Assembly (NCBI GenBank): GCA_030770535.1
Contig: JASVEC010000009.1
Coordinates: 806,001-870,000, forward strand
Direction of reading: 5' to 3'
DNA from: Batkoa obscura
Lineage: Eukaryota > Entomophthoromycota > Entomophthoromycetes > Entomophthorales > Batkoaceae
Length of the DNA stretch: 64,000 nt
This document shows positions 1 through 10,654 of this stretch, piece by piece (position 1 is the first letter of the stretch; each line of letters begins with the position of its first letter). Under the pieces are notes generated by a model. That model was not told where the DNA came from, ran no database searches, and saw nothing but the letters and a program-made list of their open reading frames with translations. The position numbers and the translations under genes were made by a program.

Positions 1-635
1 TACTTAAATAATGTAATATCTTTTGAGTATATATTAAATAATTAAATAATTCAAATAATTTACTTGTATTCATTTCTTTATCTAGTAATTTATAAACTAT
101 ATTATATTTAAATTATTAATATATAATAAAATTACTGATTTTTTTTTGACTATTATCTAATTCAATTAAATGTTTAAAATTGACTGTCATTCTTATTCTC
201 TTTAATAGCGGTTCTTTTAATGTTTTAAAATTGTATTCATCTTTAAATTATATATTTAATATATTTAATATATTAATATTGTATAATATTACCCAAATCT
301 ATTAACATTGATTTACTTTCAATTTCTTCATACTTTTGTTTGAGTTCTAAATATTCTTTTTTCCAATAATTTTTGTCTAAACTCAATCAATTTAGTGTGA
401 TTATTGTAAATAAAAATAGAATTACTTTGATCAATACTATCTCTCAATTGTTCAATATAAGCTATATTAAAAATAAATTATCAATATCGTTAGTTATATA
501 AGGTTTACTTTGAATAGAAATCGATGGATGTTTTAATTTTAATAACGTTATGGCCTAAATTTATTAAATTATTTATGAATTTATTACAACAATTGAAATA
601 GTTATTACTAAAGTTAACTTGAAATTAAAATTCAT
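1..635 (-). CDS. MEI4-like meiotic protein, 5' part (six exons visible, runs off left edge)
   Basis: Exons on the minus strand: 635-609, 554-509, 461-426, 376-293, 240-136 and 96 to the window edge. All join in frame through GT-AG introns of about 40-54 nt and stay open. The start is the ATG at 635-633. The N-terminus reads LTLAITLLKLKHP, then TYIEQL, then YWKKEYLELKQKYEEI. This follows the order known for the N-terminus of MEI4/Rec24: an (A/L)LALAII-(R/K)xKP helix, then Y..xL, then W(K/R)xxxxxLExEVLxLRQ. MEI4 works with REC114 on chromosome axes to promote Spo11 double-strand breaks in meiosis. The predicted part is about 130 residues, mostly helical with a coiled coil around residues 38-58. 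The splice model is a manual reading. The exon continuity is convincing; the family call rests on a short motif and is moderate. The alternative is an unrelated small coiled-coil protein. Confidence 0.5.
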
Positions 636-883
636 TTTTTAAAAATATAAAAGATAATAATATAATGTTTTTTATTAATATATTATAATACATTTCTAAC
701 AATTCATGCATTTTTTATAAACTTTGTTGATGGTTCGAAGTTTTTATATTTTAAGCATAGAACCAATCAAATCCATAAATTAAAACTGTCTTTTATTTTT
801 TATTTGAGTATAATAAAATTTTATTTTTTATTTGAGTATAATAAAATTTTATTTTTTATTTCAATAATAAAACAATATAAGAG
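636..883. repeat. Intergenic spacer between divergent genes, with a short tandem repeat
   Basis: This spacer of about 250 bp lies between the MEI4-like start (minus) and the Arp start (plus), so it must hold both promoters. From about 791 to 868 a unit of about 34 bp (core ATTTGAGTATAATAAAA plus a T-rich run) is repeated two to three times. No other element is seen. Confidence 0.6.
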
Positions 884-2501
884 ATGAGTTTCCCAGAAGA
901 TAAGATCTTAATATTAGAGTTAGGAAAAAGTCGAATCAATTATAAAAAGGGTGCTACTTTTTTTGAAGATAAAAATTTTGAGGCAAGTTTTAATAAATTA
1001 TTATTCCGTATCACCCCTAAATCCCTTAATCTTTTCCTAGATCTTGACTCCTGTCATTAAACTAAATAAAACTTTATTAACTTCTGAGGAACTTGAAAGT
1101 GTATTGAAAGATGGCAATTTACAAAATGAAAATATGATTGAGAATGGCATTAAAGAAAATAAGATTCAATTTGAAATACAAACGGATAGTGAAAAAAATC
1201 AATTAATTGAAGAAGAGTTAATTATCAATGTATTTAAACAAGATTCTAAAGTGGATTGGATTGCTTTAAGAGCTTTGTTGTAAGTTTAGTTACACTTTAT
1301 TTACTATTTATTAAATGTATTTATATTACAGACAATATTTATTAACAATAAAATACGGAACTTCAATAGATGATAATGATTTAGCTATAATATTTGTAAT
1401 ACCAACGAATTGGCCAAGAATCAATTATGAAGAATTGATTAAAATCACTTTTGATGACTTAAATTTTACAGCTATTTATTTCTTAGACCAACCCCTATCT
1501 TCATTATATGGTTATGGTTTGGTTAGTGGTACTGTTGTACATTTAGGTGCAACTACAACAAGTAATTGAAATGATTTATCTAATAATAACAGTAAGTATT
1601 AATAATGTTAATTTAGCCGTTACCCCAGTTGTAGATAATTATATTTATAAATATGCCATTCAAAGTATTCCTATTGGATATAATGAAATTGATAAATTAC
1701 TATTAAAGAGATTAAAAAAAGATCAAGAGTTTATTAATAATTGTAATAATATTCAAATTGACTTGGAGTTGATTAAATATTTAAGAGAAAATGATTATTT
1801 TATGTTTGATCAAAACAATAATAATGAAGAATTTATAGAAGTGGAATATAAAGATGTTAAAGTGAATTATTATTTTTATTCTATTATATATTTATTAATG
1901 TTTAAATTTTTAGTTTAATTTTCATAATAAACATCGTTTATTAATCAATGAAATATTATTTAATAATGATTCTATCTTATTTAATAAGAATGGTTTTACT
2001 TACAATTCCATTAGAAATTTAATAAAAACAAGTATTGATTCATGTGATATTGAAAAGCGATTTTTGTTATGGGAAAATATTATAGTTAATGGTGGATTAA
2101 GTAAAAATAGAAGTAAGTTTAAAATTATTATATGTAATGATAATAATGATATATTAATTTATTAACAATTTTATTTTTGTTATAGCTTTCATTAAAGGAA
2201 TTGAAAAAGAGATATCTGATTTTTGGAATAATTCAGAAAATATAGGTTATACCCAACCTAATAATTTTAAATTTTTAAATCCACCAGAGTATTTTCGTAA
2301 TTTTAAAGAAAGCCATCATTTATTAACTTTCTTAGGCGCTTGTATAACTGCTAAAGTAAATTTTGTTATTTTTATTTTATATCATTTTAGTACTTATTTT
2401 ATATTCTTTAATAGTATGTGTTCGCTGACCCTAAATTACATATATCTCAAGTGGAATTTAATCAAGCTGGTCCTATTATCATTTATAATAAAGCGGGTTA
2501 A
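884..2501 (+). CDS. Actin-related protein, Arp9-like (SWI/SNF-RSC type)
   Basis: Exons 1041-1279, 1332-1561, 1593-1861, 1914-2112, 2186-2355 and 2415-2501 join in frame to about 397 residues. A first exon from the ATG at 884 encodes ILELGKSRINY, an actin-type phosphate-1 start. Actin-fold landmarks follow: IFVIPTNWPR, then AIYFLDQPLSSLYGYGL, then VHLGATTT, then VTPVVD, then ENIIVNGGLSK, and finally a C-terminal ISQVEFNQAGP. The WxR step, the degenerate phosphate-2 loop and VTPVVD fit fungal Arp9, a non-catalytic subunit of SWI/SNF-class chromatin remodelers. Oddities: one intron (1562-1592) is only 31 nt. I could not find a GT-AG junction that brings the 884 exon into phase with the exon at 1041, so that join is unresolved. 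The actin family is sure; the Arp9 subfamily is moderate. Confidence 0.75.
1562..1592 (+). other. 31-nt intron in the Arp9-like gene
   Basis: GTAATT to ACAG is only 31 nt. Removing it joins GATTT to ISINNVNLAVTPVVD in frame, which restores the expected actin phosphate-2 region. Reading through instead meets a stop at once. The alternative 25-nt GTAAGT...TTTAG choice breaks this continuity. Confidence 0.65.
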
Positions 2502-2680
2502 AATATAAAAGAATCACTAATAAAAAAACATTGTTTATTTAAAAAATATTCTCTCTTAATCTTATAAAATTGATAATAAACTTCAATGCTACTATTTATC
2601 TACGGTCTCTTTTATATTCATTCCTGTCAGATCTAAATGTTCTATTTAATTTTGATAATAATAATATTATTATTATTAAT

Positions 2681-4250
2681 TTACCTATCATCTAAACCTC
2701 TTTTAATTTCTTTTTTATCTCCAAATAACTTATCAACCTCATCATCAATATAATTATTTGATTTTTCAAATTTAATTGGGCCAGATGGTTCCTATAAAAT
2801 AAAATTATTATTACTACCACAATTATGATATAATACTTACCACTGATGCATCTGCTCCTTTAAAGGCTGCTCTACCACCAAGAGCCCCACTAAATCGATC
2901 ATCACTTTTAATTTTATCTAATTGAGTTTCGGCATCTTCCATATCTTCTTCCATATTTCTCTTTGGTTTATAAATCATATTAGCACTGGATCCAGTAAAC
3001 AAAGGTTTATTATATAAATCATATGTATCATCATCTTTAAATCCAGATGAAATACCTTCACTTTGATTAAATAATCTAGAATCAAACATGGATTCTTTGG
3101 AAAGTGTAGGTTTAGCCAAGCCTAATGCTACCTTTTCACTAATATCACGATTCTCTTGTCTATTACATTTAATATTAATATCTATCATTTTAATAGATTA
3201 CAAAATAATTACCTTGATATAAATTTAGCTCTTTGTTCTGCACCCATATGAGATAAACGCATTTCACGTTCACGTTCCTTTTGTTTTTCACGTCTTAATT
3301 CCTCACGAGCATGTAGTTCTTCATCTTCTACTTCTTCGTTTTGTTTAGAACCATCAGCATGTAAATGAGCACTAAAATAAATTTTAAACTTTTCACTATT
3401 ATAAATACTAAACTAATTCTTACCGAGATTCTCTTGCTTTTTGTGCCAAATTGCGTAAACTTTCTTCTTTCTGCATCTTCTCTTTTTCTGCTACCTTATG
3501 TAATAACATATTACGTGTACGTGTTTCATCACGTACTATACGTTCTGCTGAAAATAACGACTCGGATAAAATTGCAAACTTATCATTAATTTGTACCTAA
3601 ACAAATAATATTATTGTTGTTATTACTAAGATAATTATGAAAAATTATAATTACATCTTGTAAACCACGACCATCGGCAGCTAAACGTTTATCTAGTGGG
3701 ATGGTATACCCTTTGCTATTTTTCCAATTAGAAATACAAGGTGGGATTACCCAATCTTGTTGTTCTTTAGCTGTAACTTTGCGAGTGGGTGAATGTAATA
3801 CGGGTGCTGGTGGAGAAGGAGGACCTAAAAAGTCATAGTTTTAATTCATTGTTTGATGCATTTAATTTTATTTTCTAGCCTACCGTTTGGTACCTTTTTA
3901 TGTCTAAATTTTGGTGGTTCTAAAGGATCTACCGGCATCTCTACAACTCTAACAATACGTTGACGAGCCCCAGAGTTTAAGTTATTGCCCTGTTGAGCAG
4001 GTGTATATCTGAAAAAGATGGGCTTTTTATCATAGGTGTTGATATTTTTGGGTTTTGTTGAAGCAATTTTGCCTTTTAAAATAAGTTAAAGATTTTAATT
4101 TAGTTCAATTATCTATTTACCTTCAGTTATCTTCTCTAAAGCTAATCGAGTCCTCTCTGCTGTCTCGTTAACTACTTCTTTATCTGGTCGTTGATTATCT
4201 TCATCTTCTTGATATCCAGTGGGCTTTGAGCGTAATACTAACTGATCCAT
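2681..4250 (-). CDS. prp45: SNW-domain spliceosome protein (Prp45/SNW1/SKIP)
   Basis: The start ATG at 4250-4248 encodes MDQLVLRSKPTGYQ; the stop is at 2683-2681. The exons are separated by short introns near 4073-4120, 3825-3882, 3600-3655, 3365-3425, 3190-3215 and 2795-2840. The SNW core is explicit around 3640-3740: SNWKNSKGYTIPLDKRLA followed by ADGRGLQ. Further on come a charged helix (REELRREKQKEREREMR, LSHMGAEQRAKFISR) and the conserved C-terminal ERDISEKxALGL-like segment, with RLFNQSEG and a DDxxYDLYNKPLF stretch. Prp45/SNW1 is a core subunit of the Prp19-associated catalytic spliceosome and threads between the snRNAs and splicing factors. The protein ends in an acidic DEVDKLFGDKK tail. 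The intron-rich genes around it fit a functional spliceosome. Identity is near certain; individual intron borders are less so. Confidence 0.93.
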
Positions 4251-5610
4251 TTTTATATTATAATTTTTTAAAGAAATTAAAAATTAGAAATAGGCTGGGT
4301 CAAGCTTTAAGATTTTATTTTGGTAATTAATTTCTTCCAATCAAAAGAAACTCTAATTTTAGCATAATTTTAGTTTCTTAGAGGATTCTAAGTGTCTAAG
4401 CTTTTTTGCCCAAAATTTTAGTTTATGCTTATGACTTAAGCCAATTTTATACTCTTTTAAAGTCAAAAAAATAGTTCGATAAGTTGTCACTTTAAAGCAT
4501 TGACCACATCGCTAAATATTATTGAAAAAATGCTCAAAAAGGTCAAAGCCATAAGTGGTTTATTAACAATTATAACCATTAAGATAAAGTGCCGGGATAA
4601 TCTAGAGCCCTATATCCCGGTCTATTTGCTTTTTGACAATTGAGCAACAGTCTAGACGAATTTATTAGACCAACACTAGCTATTCTTTAGTTTATAATTT
4701 CCAGTAACTTATTTCCTATTACTTTATTAATCTACTTTTTTTCCTTTTGTAGTTATGGCCATTTTATAAAGTGTTAGGAAGCTTTTACTCACTTGTATAG
4801 AAAATATGTTGTAGTTATAAACAACGACTTTATTTAATATATCGGATCTCTTTTAGATTATGTAAGTTATGATAATGATATACTACTTTCTAATTATCGC
4901 TGCTTATTTAATATAAATGGTAAGAAATAAGTTACTATGAATGATTTCATTTAGAAATGACAGTTATCTTCTTTAAGTGTTTATTTTGTACTTTATGATA
5001 TTAAAGATAATAAAAATAATAGTTTTATAGCTTAAAAATGATTCACTCGAATAAGCTTATTTAGTGTCCTTTTATTATTAATATTACAATAGAATAGAAT
5101 AGTAAAACTGAAATCCTTTTTATAGTTAACTCTAGTTTTAATTTTTTATATATTTTAAATGCATTGTGATAGTGCTTGTTTACTTTAATAGCTAAGCATG
5201 TAGAGATACAATTCAAATAACTTCCATGTGGAATTAGAATGTGATCCGTTTAACTCAATTTAGTTAGTGGCTTATTTAATGACAATAGAAATTGAAACTT
5301 TTAAAGGGGATAAAATAATAAATTGTATATTTTGTGGTTTGATTTTGATCAATATAAGGAATATGGTAAACATCTTATGAACTAAAATTAGGGGTTAATT
5401 TTAGAAAAGGGGTTGAAAAATATATCTTGATTTTCTAACTTTTTTTTAAGGAATAACCATAGTAACTATAAATATTATAAAACAAAGGAAAATCAAGTTA
5501 TCTTTTGTTGTAATAATTAAAATAAAACTAATATTATTATAAGATCATTTAACTAATTAATATATATAAACCATACAACTAATTAATATAAACAATAGAG
5601 TCTAACTAAT
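4251..5610. other. 1.36-kb intergenic region between divergent genes; one GC-rich hairpin
   Basis: I see no coding pattern or mobile element. The one standout is CCGGGATA (4592-4599) and TATCCCGG (4613-4620) with a 13-nt spacer, a GC-rich perfect 8-bp dyad in otherwise AT-rich DNA. Promoters of prp45 and of the gene at 5611 must lie here. Confidence 0.5.
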
Positions 5611-6252
5611 ATGATGAAATTTACTAAAGTTTTTGATAAATATTTAGCAATATTTAAAGATGAAGAAGGTGAGTGTAATACAACAAACAATAACTTAAAT
5701 AATGACAATAAATCAAACAATACTATTAGTAATTTCAATAACATTTCGATTTCTCTCTTAAACAATAATGAATCAAGTGAAAGTACTACTTATATTGCCC
5801 CGCAACATGCTAAAGGTAGAATATGCAAAAGAAGTTCGATTGAAGCTAAAATGGCATATTGGACAATATCTTTATTAAAAAGTAAAGATAAAGATAATTC
5901 ACTTAAACAAAAGGCAATTAACTTAATGGACCCTTATACGCTTTATCCTTATGAAATGATGACCTCCTCGGTTATCAACTTACCAAAAAAGAAAGTGGAA
6001 ACTATAAATTCAACTATAAATTCAAATTTAAGCTCAAATACAATTACTCCCAATTTAACCATCTCCTCTGGTGCCTCCTGTAAAGCTTTAGAAGAAATGA
6101 AACTTATGTTTGAAGAAATGGAGCAGGAGACTATGAACGAAAATGATAAATATTGGCAAGTTTCCGACTTACAAATGGAAGCTATTAATGATTTTTCTAA
6201 TAATGAAATTGATCCTGATAACTGCTACGTTATCTCTTCTTATAATCAATAA
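5611..6252 (+). CDS. Hypothetical Asn/Ser-rich protein, 213 aa
   Basis: This is a single uninterrupted frame that I do not recognise. Residues 22-55 are an Asn/Ser/Thr-rich low-complexity stretch. A compact basic segment follows (APQHAKGRICKRSSIEAK, about residues 65-82), then MAYWTISLLKSKDKDN and a region with several Met and acidic residues (LEEMKLMFEEMEQETM, about 168-183). There is no signal peptide or membrane helix. It lies between divergent prp45 and the co-oriented F-box gene. Codon use (third-position A/T) matches its neighbours and the length is far above chance in this composition, so it is probably real. The KGRICKRSSIEAKMAYW block could be a short binding motif of a regulator, but no function is claimed. 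Confidence 0.65.
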   Translation: MMKFTKVFDKYLAIFKDEEGECNTTNNNLNNDNKSNNTISNFNNISISLLNNNESSESTTYIAPQHAKGRICKRSSIEAKMAYWTISLLKSKDKDNSLKQKAINLMDPYTLYPYEMMTSSVINLPKKKVETINSTINSNLSSNTITPNLTISSGASCKALEEMKLMFEEMEQETMNENDKYWQVSDLQMEAINDFSNNEIDPDNCYVISSYNQ

Positions 6253-6528
6253 TTAGCTTTACATTGGAATGTACTCTTATAAATCAAAGTATAAATTATA
6301 ACTTTTGTATTGTTATGATTTAATAAATTAATGTGTTTTTATAATTTAAATTGTCATTTTTCATAACAGTAAATTTTCGTTTTTTATAGTATATTTTTTA
6401 TATTTCATTAACTGCGGCAAATCAAGTGGCTTTATTTTGTTCTTTTAATGCATTTTAAACCTACGCAATTTTATTGAAGCTTGAATAGTTGAATCATATT
6501 TTTTTTCTTTCTTTTTTATTAAACAATC
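6253..6528. other. Intergenic spacer, promoter region of the F-box gene
   Basis: About 275 bp of AT-rich DNA with T-rich tracts just before the ATG at 6529. Nothing else is visible. Confidence 0.4.
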
Positions 6529-7989
6529 ATGGCTTTAGTCGATTTATTAAAACCAAAAGAAGATCCAACAAAATCAGCTACAAATAACTCCTCACCAAAG
6601 TCCTTCTTTGAAGATTTACCACCAGAATGTATTGGGCTTATCCTTAGTTACCTTGATTTTGAAGACCAGATTAGGTGCCTTAGTTTAAGTAAAGCGTTAT
6701 ATGATCGTTTTATAAAAAGGATCTATCGATCAATGCATATTTCAGATATCAAATTTAAAAATAGTGCTATAAGTAAACATTCGTCTTGTATTAGAGAGAT
6801 TGGTGCTAGGTATGCTTATATTTATCCTAATGGCAGTGTTAATTTACATAAATTAATTAAAAATAATCCAAATGTCAAATATCATTTAGAATGCCCTTCC
6901 TTATTTTTATATAATGAAGATGGCACCAAAAGATATGAGAACTGCGTGCTTGAGCATTTAACTATCGATTATTCTTTAAATAATGCATGTATTTTAGAAG
7001 ATTCTACCAAATTTGAGAAATTGGAAAAGGATAGAGCATTTTCAAAAGTCAAATCTATTCATTTCAATAATAATCTTAAAGCTGCCAAGAATTTATTTCC
7101 ACTATTGAAAGATCAAGTGAAAAGTATTACAATTGAAAATATTGAACAGAATTATTTAAAGAAGCCCCTTCAAAATGTTTTAAATTTTAGTAATTTAACC
7201 GAATTGAAATTATTATCCTGCAAACTAAGACTCAGCTACATACAAAATATATTTAATACCACAAGCAGAAGTCTAAAGCATTTAGAAATTAATTCGTATT
7301 CCAATTCAGGGAATGGCATGAAAGCGCCCAAGTTATATATTGATGGAAATAAGTGTAAGAGTTTAAGATCTTTAACTTTAGATGGTATCATGTATCGTAT
7401 TGAATTTCAGAATAGTCTAAAGAAACTTAGTACCTTGAGACTTCAAAGTTATAGTTTAAACCAATTAAGTATTCAGCAAGAGAATATTCCAAATGTTAGA
7501 GAACTATCACTTATATCATGCAACAGTTTAACCGCAAAGTTAATGAAATTAATACTTCGTTCGACAAGCATTACAAGCTTAAAGTTAGATACAAACGACT
7601 GCGAAACTTTGCTTTTAAGAGAAATTTATCCAAAGAAAAAGGTCAAGAATAATATTATAAAGATGGATATTACCAGAGCCACGTTTGATGACTACTTTTT
7701 AAACTATTTGGTGTTTAACTGTAGGAATTTAGAATATTTGATTTTAAAAGATTGCGAGTCTTTATCAGCTAACCGTAGTGTTTTACTAAATAATAAGCAA
7801 TTTACACATAAGATTGAAAGTTTAAATAAGTTAATTCTAAATAAGGAAGGATTGGAAGAAGAGTTTATTGAATTTATTATTAAGAATTCAATTAACTTAA
7901 CTAACGTTACAATTACGGCTATTGAAGGAAAATGGTTATTACATTGTTTAAGTAAATATCCTAAGATAGTTATGAAGCTTGAAGTATAA
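6529..7989 (+). CDS. F-box and leucine-rich-repeat protein, 486 aa
   Basis: Residues about 26-66 form an F-box: FFEDLPPECIGLILSYLDF followed by EDQIRCLSLSKALYDRF and IKRIYR. From about residue 200 the sequence shows irregular leucine-rich repeats (LTELKLLSCKL, LKHLEINSYS, LRSLTLDGI, LSTLRLQSY, VRELSLISCNSL, LEYLILKDCESL, LTNVTITAI). This is the layout of FBXL-type substrate adaptors: the F-box binds Skp1 in an SCF ubiquitin ligase and the LRR horseshoe recruits the substrate. It is one exon with the ATG in a standard context. The repeats are of the divergent fungal kind, so the substrate cannot be told. Function class is sure, partner unknown. Confidence 0.85.
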   Translation: MALVDLLKPKEDPTKSATNNSSPKSFFEDLPPECIGLILSYLDFEDQIRCLSLSKALYDRFIKRIYRSMHISDIKFKNSAISKHSSCIREIGARYAYIYPNGSVNLHKLIKNNPNVKYHLECPSLFLYNEDGTKRYENCVLEHLTIDYSLNNACILEDSTKFEKLEKDRAFSKVKSIHFNNNLKAAKNLFPLLKDQVKSITIENIEQNYLKKPLQNVLNFSNLTELKLLSCKLRLSYIQNIFNTTSRSLKHLEINSYSNSGNGMKAPKLYIDGNKCKSLRSLTLDGIMYRIEFQNSLKKLSTLRLQSYSLNQLSIQQENIPNVRELSLISCNSLTAKLMKLILRSTSITSLKLDTNDCETLLLREIYPKKKVKNNIIKMDITRATFDDYFLNYLVFNCRNLEYLILKDCESLSANRSVLLNNKQFTHKIESLNKLILNKEGLEEEFIEFIIKNSINLTNVTITAIEGKWLLHCLSKYPKIVMKLEV

Positions 7990-8632
7990 TAATAAATAAA
8001 ATTTGATTTGTGCTTTATTTTGTTTTGTTATTTTATTGTTTTGCTCTTTGTCTTTCTTGTTCTATTTTAAAACTTGATATAATATATTGTGTATCTCTAA
8101 TATATTAATAAGTTTAATATTAGATAACTATCATTTATAATGTAACGTATTTTAGTAAATTTATTCATTTAATATATTACATTTTGATTAAAAACCAATA
8201 AAATTAACTTTATAGACTAAATCCTACCCAATTAGTTAATTTATTTATAAGCTGGAATGCTTAATCTATTTTTAGTTGGTATTAAATTAGAAATAGAAAA
8301 ATGAGCTTTTATTTTATTTTATTAGAAACTATTTTTAATTTAATGAGATCAAGGAGATTGGAAATAGCGCCAAGTTAGTCTAAACATAGAAAGTGCGCGC
8401 TATGTTACTAAAAAAAAAGGTTATTTTTATCTAATTAAAAATCGAGTTTGGGGTTCGTTAGCATTAAATTTCACCACAACATTGTGAATAATAAGTTTAG
8501 AAATTAAATGAATGAATAAGGTTCTAAATTTAAATATAAAGTAACTATAAATAAATAGCAAAAGAACATAGCTATTGAAATACATTTGTTTATTTTTTTA
8601 TCTTTTCTATAATTAATAAACTTAATTCCACC
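7990..8632. other. 640-bp spacer upstream of the phosphatase gene
   Basis: AT-rich spacer. A GCGCGC run near 8394-8400 is unusual for the composition. No gene or repeat is recognised. Confidence 0.4.
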
Positions 8633-9298
8633 ATGGCTTTACGTGTTAAAAGAAACAAACCTTCCCTTCCTAAACTTAATACCACCATCTCAACGAATAC
8701 TACTAATGGTCCTCAACTAAACACTATCGATTCAGTTAGTAAATTAACGAAAGAAGCTTTAACGCCATTATATCAAAACCAAGGACCAATTGAAATAATA
8801 CCAGGATTATACCTCGGAACACAACATGACGCAAATAATACCAAACACCTTATTAAACTTGGTATCGATTCGATTTTAAATGTAGCAGAAGAAGTAGACT
8901 CGAAACCAAACTCACCTTTTGATGGTAATGAAAGTGCAGTAATTAATTACCTAAGTTTAGAATGGTGCCATTATGAAAAAGATATTATGAGTTATTTTGA
9001 TACAGCTTTTGAATTTATCGACCAAGGACGTATTAACCGTAAAAAGAAAGTATTGGTCCATTGTCAGTTAGGAGTTTCAAGGTCAGCTACTTTGATTATA
9101 GCCTATTTAATGTATAAGATCAATTATACATGCCATGAAGCTTATAACTTTGTTAAATCCAAATCATGCAAAGTAGCACCTAATTTACATCTATTTACAC
9201 AATTAATTCAATACGAAATTTATTTAAAAAAGAGTAAAATGTATAAAAGTTATGAATTTAATAGTCAATTACCATCAAAAAGAATGAAGATAATATAA
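8633..9298 (+). CDS. Dual-specificity protein phosphatase, 221 aa
   Basis: The catalytic signature HCQLGVSRS (HCX5RS) has its cysteine at residue 144 and arginine at 150. The DSP N-lobe is at residues 52-86 (IEIIPGLYLGTQHDANN, then LGIDSILNVAEE). A general-acid aspartate is likely at about 117 (HYEKDI). The first 45 residues are a basic, Ser/Thr-rich tail, as in fungal MAPK phosphatases of the Pmp1/Msg5 type. Those enzymes dephosphorylate the Thr and Tyr of activated MAP kinases and damp cell-integrity or pheromone signalling. No kinase-docking rhodanese domain is present. The start is supported by CCACCATGG around the ATG, a strong initiation context. The family is sure; MAPK as substrate is inference. 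Confidence 0.9.
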   Translation: MALRVKRNKPSLPKLNTTISTNTTNGPQLNTIDSVSKLTKEALTPLYQNQGPIEIIPGLYLGTQHDANNTKHLIKLGIDSILNVAEEVDSKPNSPFDGNESAVINYLSLEWCHYEKDIMSYFDTAFEFIDQGRINRKKKVLVHCQLGVSRSATLIIAYLMYKINYTCHEAYNFVKSKSCKVAPNLHLFTQLIQYEIYLKKSKMYKSYEFNSQLPSKRMKII

Positions 9299-9649
9299 AA
9301 TTAAGTTGTTGATTTCTCTGGGGATTATTATATTACTCTATTGGACCATAGGGGGAGTTTGATTTATGCTGGACATCTACTATTATGTAATTAAATATAT
9401 TGAATTGTAATAAAGTAAATTTTTTGTGGTATATTTTAAACTTGACAATATTCTTTTAATTTATTAGTTATTAAGTGATTTATTATAGACTAACTATTGA
9501 GTGATATATGTGAGTGTTTTTTGATTCCATTTTTTCATAACATAAACTCTAAAAACATAAAACAAATGTGAGCTGTGTTATTATTGTCTACCAATTATCA
9601 AGTAATTTATTGCTATATAATAAAGTGCCATACTTTTATAATATTTATT
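9299..9649. other. Convergent spacer between phosphatase and hydroxylase genes
   Basis: About 350 bp containing the 3' ends of two convergent genes. No element is seen apart from A/T-rich 3' UTR-like sequence. Confidence 0.4.
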
Positions 9650-10654
9650 TTATTCTTTCAAGTAAGCTCTGGTATGATTGTTTTTAATCAATCTACGTTG
9701 AAACGGAGCATCTGTACCATGAATCCAGTCCATTAATCCTAATACTCCAAATGTAGAATGATGTGTTTCATGATGAAAGTCATGACGAGCAGCCCATGGA
9801 AAATAAGGTACTTCATAACCTCCATGGGTTACTATTGTACTAATCAAAGTAGCAAACAGATAACAATAGTATGAAACTGGGTGAATATTAAAAATCAAAG
9901 GCCCAGAAAGACCAGGAATAAGATTTGATAGGGCAAAATCACTTGGTTCCATATAAAACGCGGCTATTCCAATTGGAGCAGAAAATTGATGGTGTTTTTT
10001 ATGCACGATGGAATAAAGTTTTGGATGATGAAATAATCGATGAATATAGTAAAAAAACACTTCTTCACAAATGACACATAAAATAACATTGATAATAATT
10101 TCTGGCCAAGAAGGTAGTTTGGAGTATAAACTTACAGTATCAGCCTTATTAAACGGAGAGCTTGGATGTAGGAAATAAAGGACTGGGAAATTAAACAGCA
10201 AGGAAACGATGATAAAATTAAACAACACAAGAGGTAAGCTTGCTTTATAATCTTCTATTGTTGGCAACTTATTTTTTTGTAATTTTATATCATTTGTTTT
10301 TTCTTTTGGTATTAATAGATCGGCCACAGCCAGCGTACCACAAGCTAATGTGAAAGTAACTATGGCTACTATAAAACTTCCAAGTCCTACTAATGTAAAA
10401 TCGTCTGTTTTACTTAGTAGATAATCCCAACTACTTTGTCCATATACTTTACTCCATACACCGATGATAGAGAATAATACTAAATAACAGATTCGATCAA
10501 GAAATATATAGCACTTGGAATTCATTTTAATTTTTATCAAAAAGGTTAGATTGTTTTTTAAAAACTTTTTAAGAAGTACTTTCAAAGATTCCATGATTTT
10601 GTTATTACCCTTGTTTTCTATGTTGTGTATAACAGTAAATTTCTTTTTAAGCAA
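9650..10654 (-). CDS. Fatty-acid hydroxylase / sterol desaturase family membrane protein, 334 aa
   Basis: Three histidine clusters ligate the di-iron centre of this superfamily: HRLFHH (205-210), HKKHH (218-222) and HDFHHETHH (291-299). Hydrophobic segments lie at about residues 50-66, 90-112, 142-163, 187-203 and 262-276, which fits an ER membrane enzyme with the His boxes on the cytosolic face. The order HX3HH, HX2HH, HXXHH is that of C-4 methylsterol oxidase (Erg25) and FAXDC2-like enzymes, which oxidise sterol methyl groups or hydroxylate lipids using O2. The first 40 residues are basic and not typical; the Met at residue 44 could be the true start. Whether this is Erg25 itself or a paralogue cannot be settled by eye. 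Confidence 0.85.
   Translation of the reverse strand: MLKKKFTVIHNIENKGNNKIMESLKVLLKKFLKNNLTFLIKIKMNSKCYIFLDRICYLVLFSIIGVWSKVYGQSSWDYLLSKTDDFTLVGLGSFIVAIVTFTLACGTLAVADLLIPKEKTNDIKLQKNKLPTIEDYKASLPLVLFNFIIVSLLFNFPVLYFLHPSSPFNKADTVSLYSKLPSWPEIIINVILCVICEEVFFYYIHRLFHHPKLYSIVHKKHHQFSAPIGIAAFYMEPSDFALSNLIPGLSGPLIFNIHPVSYYCYLFATLISTIVTHGGYEVPYFPWAARHDFHHETHHSTFGVLGLMDWIHGTDAPFQRRLIKNNHTRAYLKE

Noticed and set aside
3365-3589. Plus-strand 74-codon frame
   Set aside because: It lies opposite prp45 exons, whose SNW-family sequence is unmistakable.
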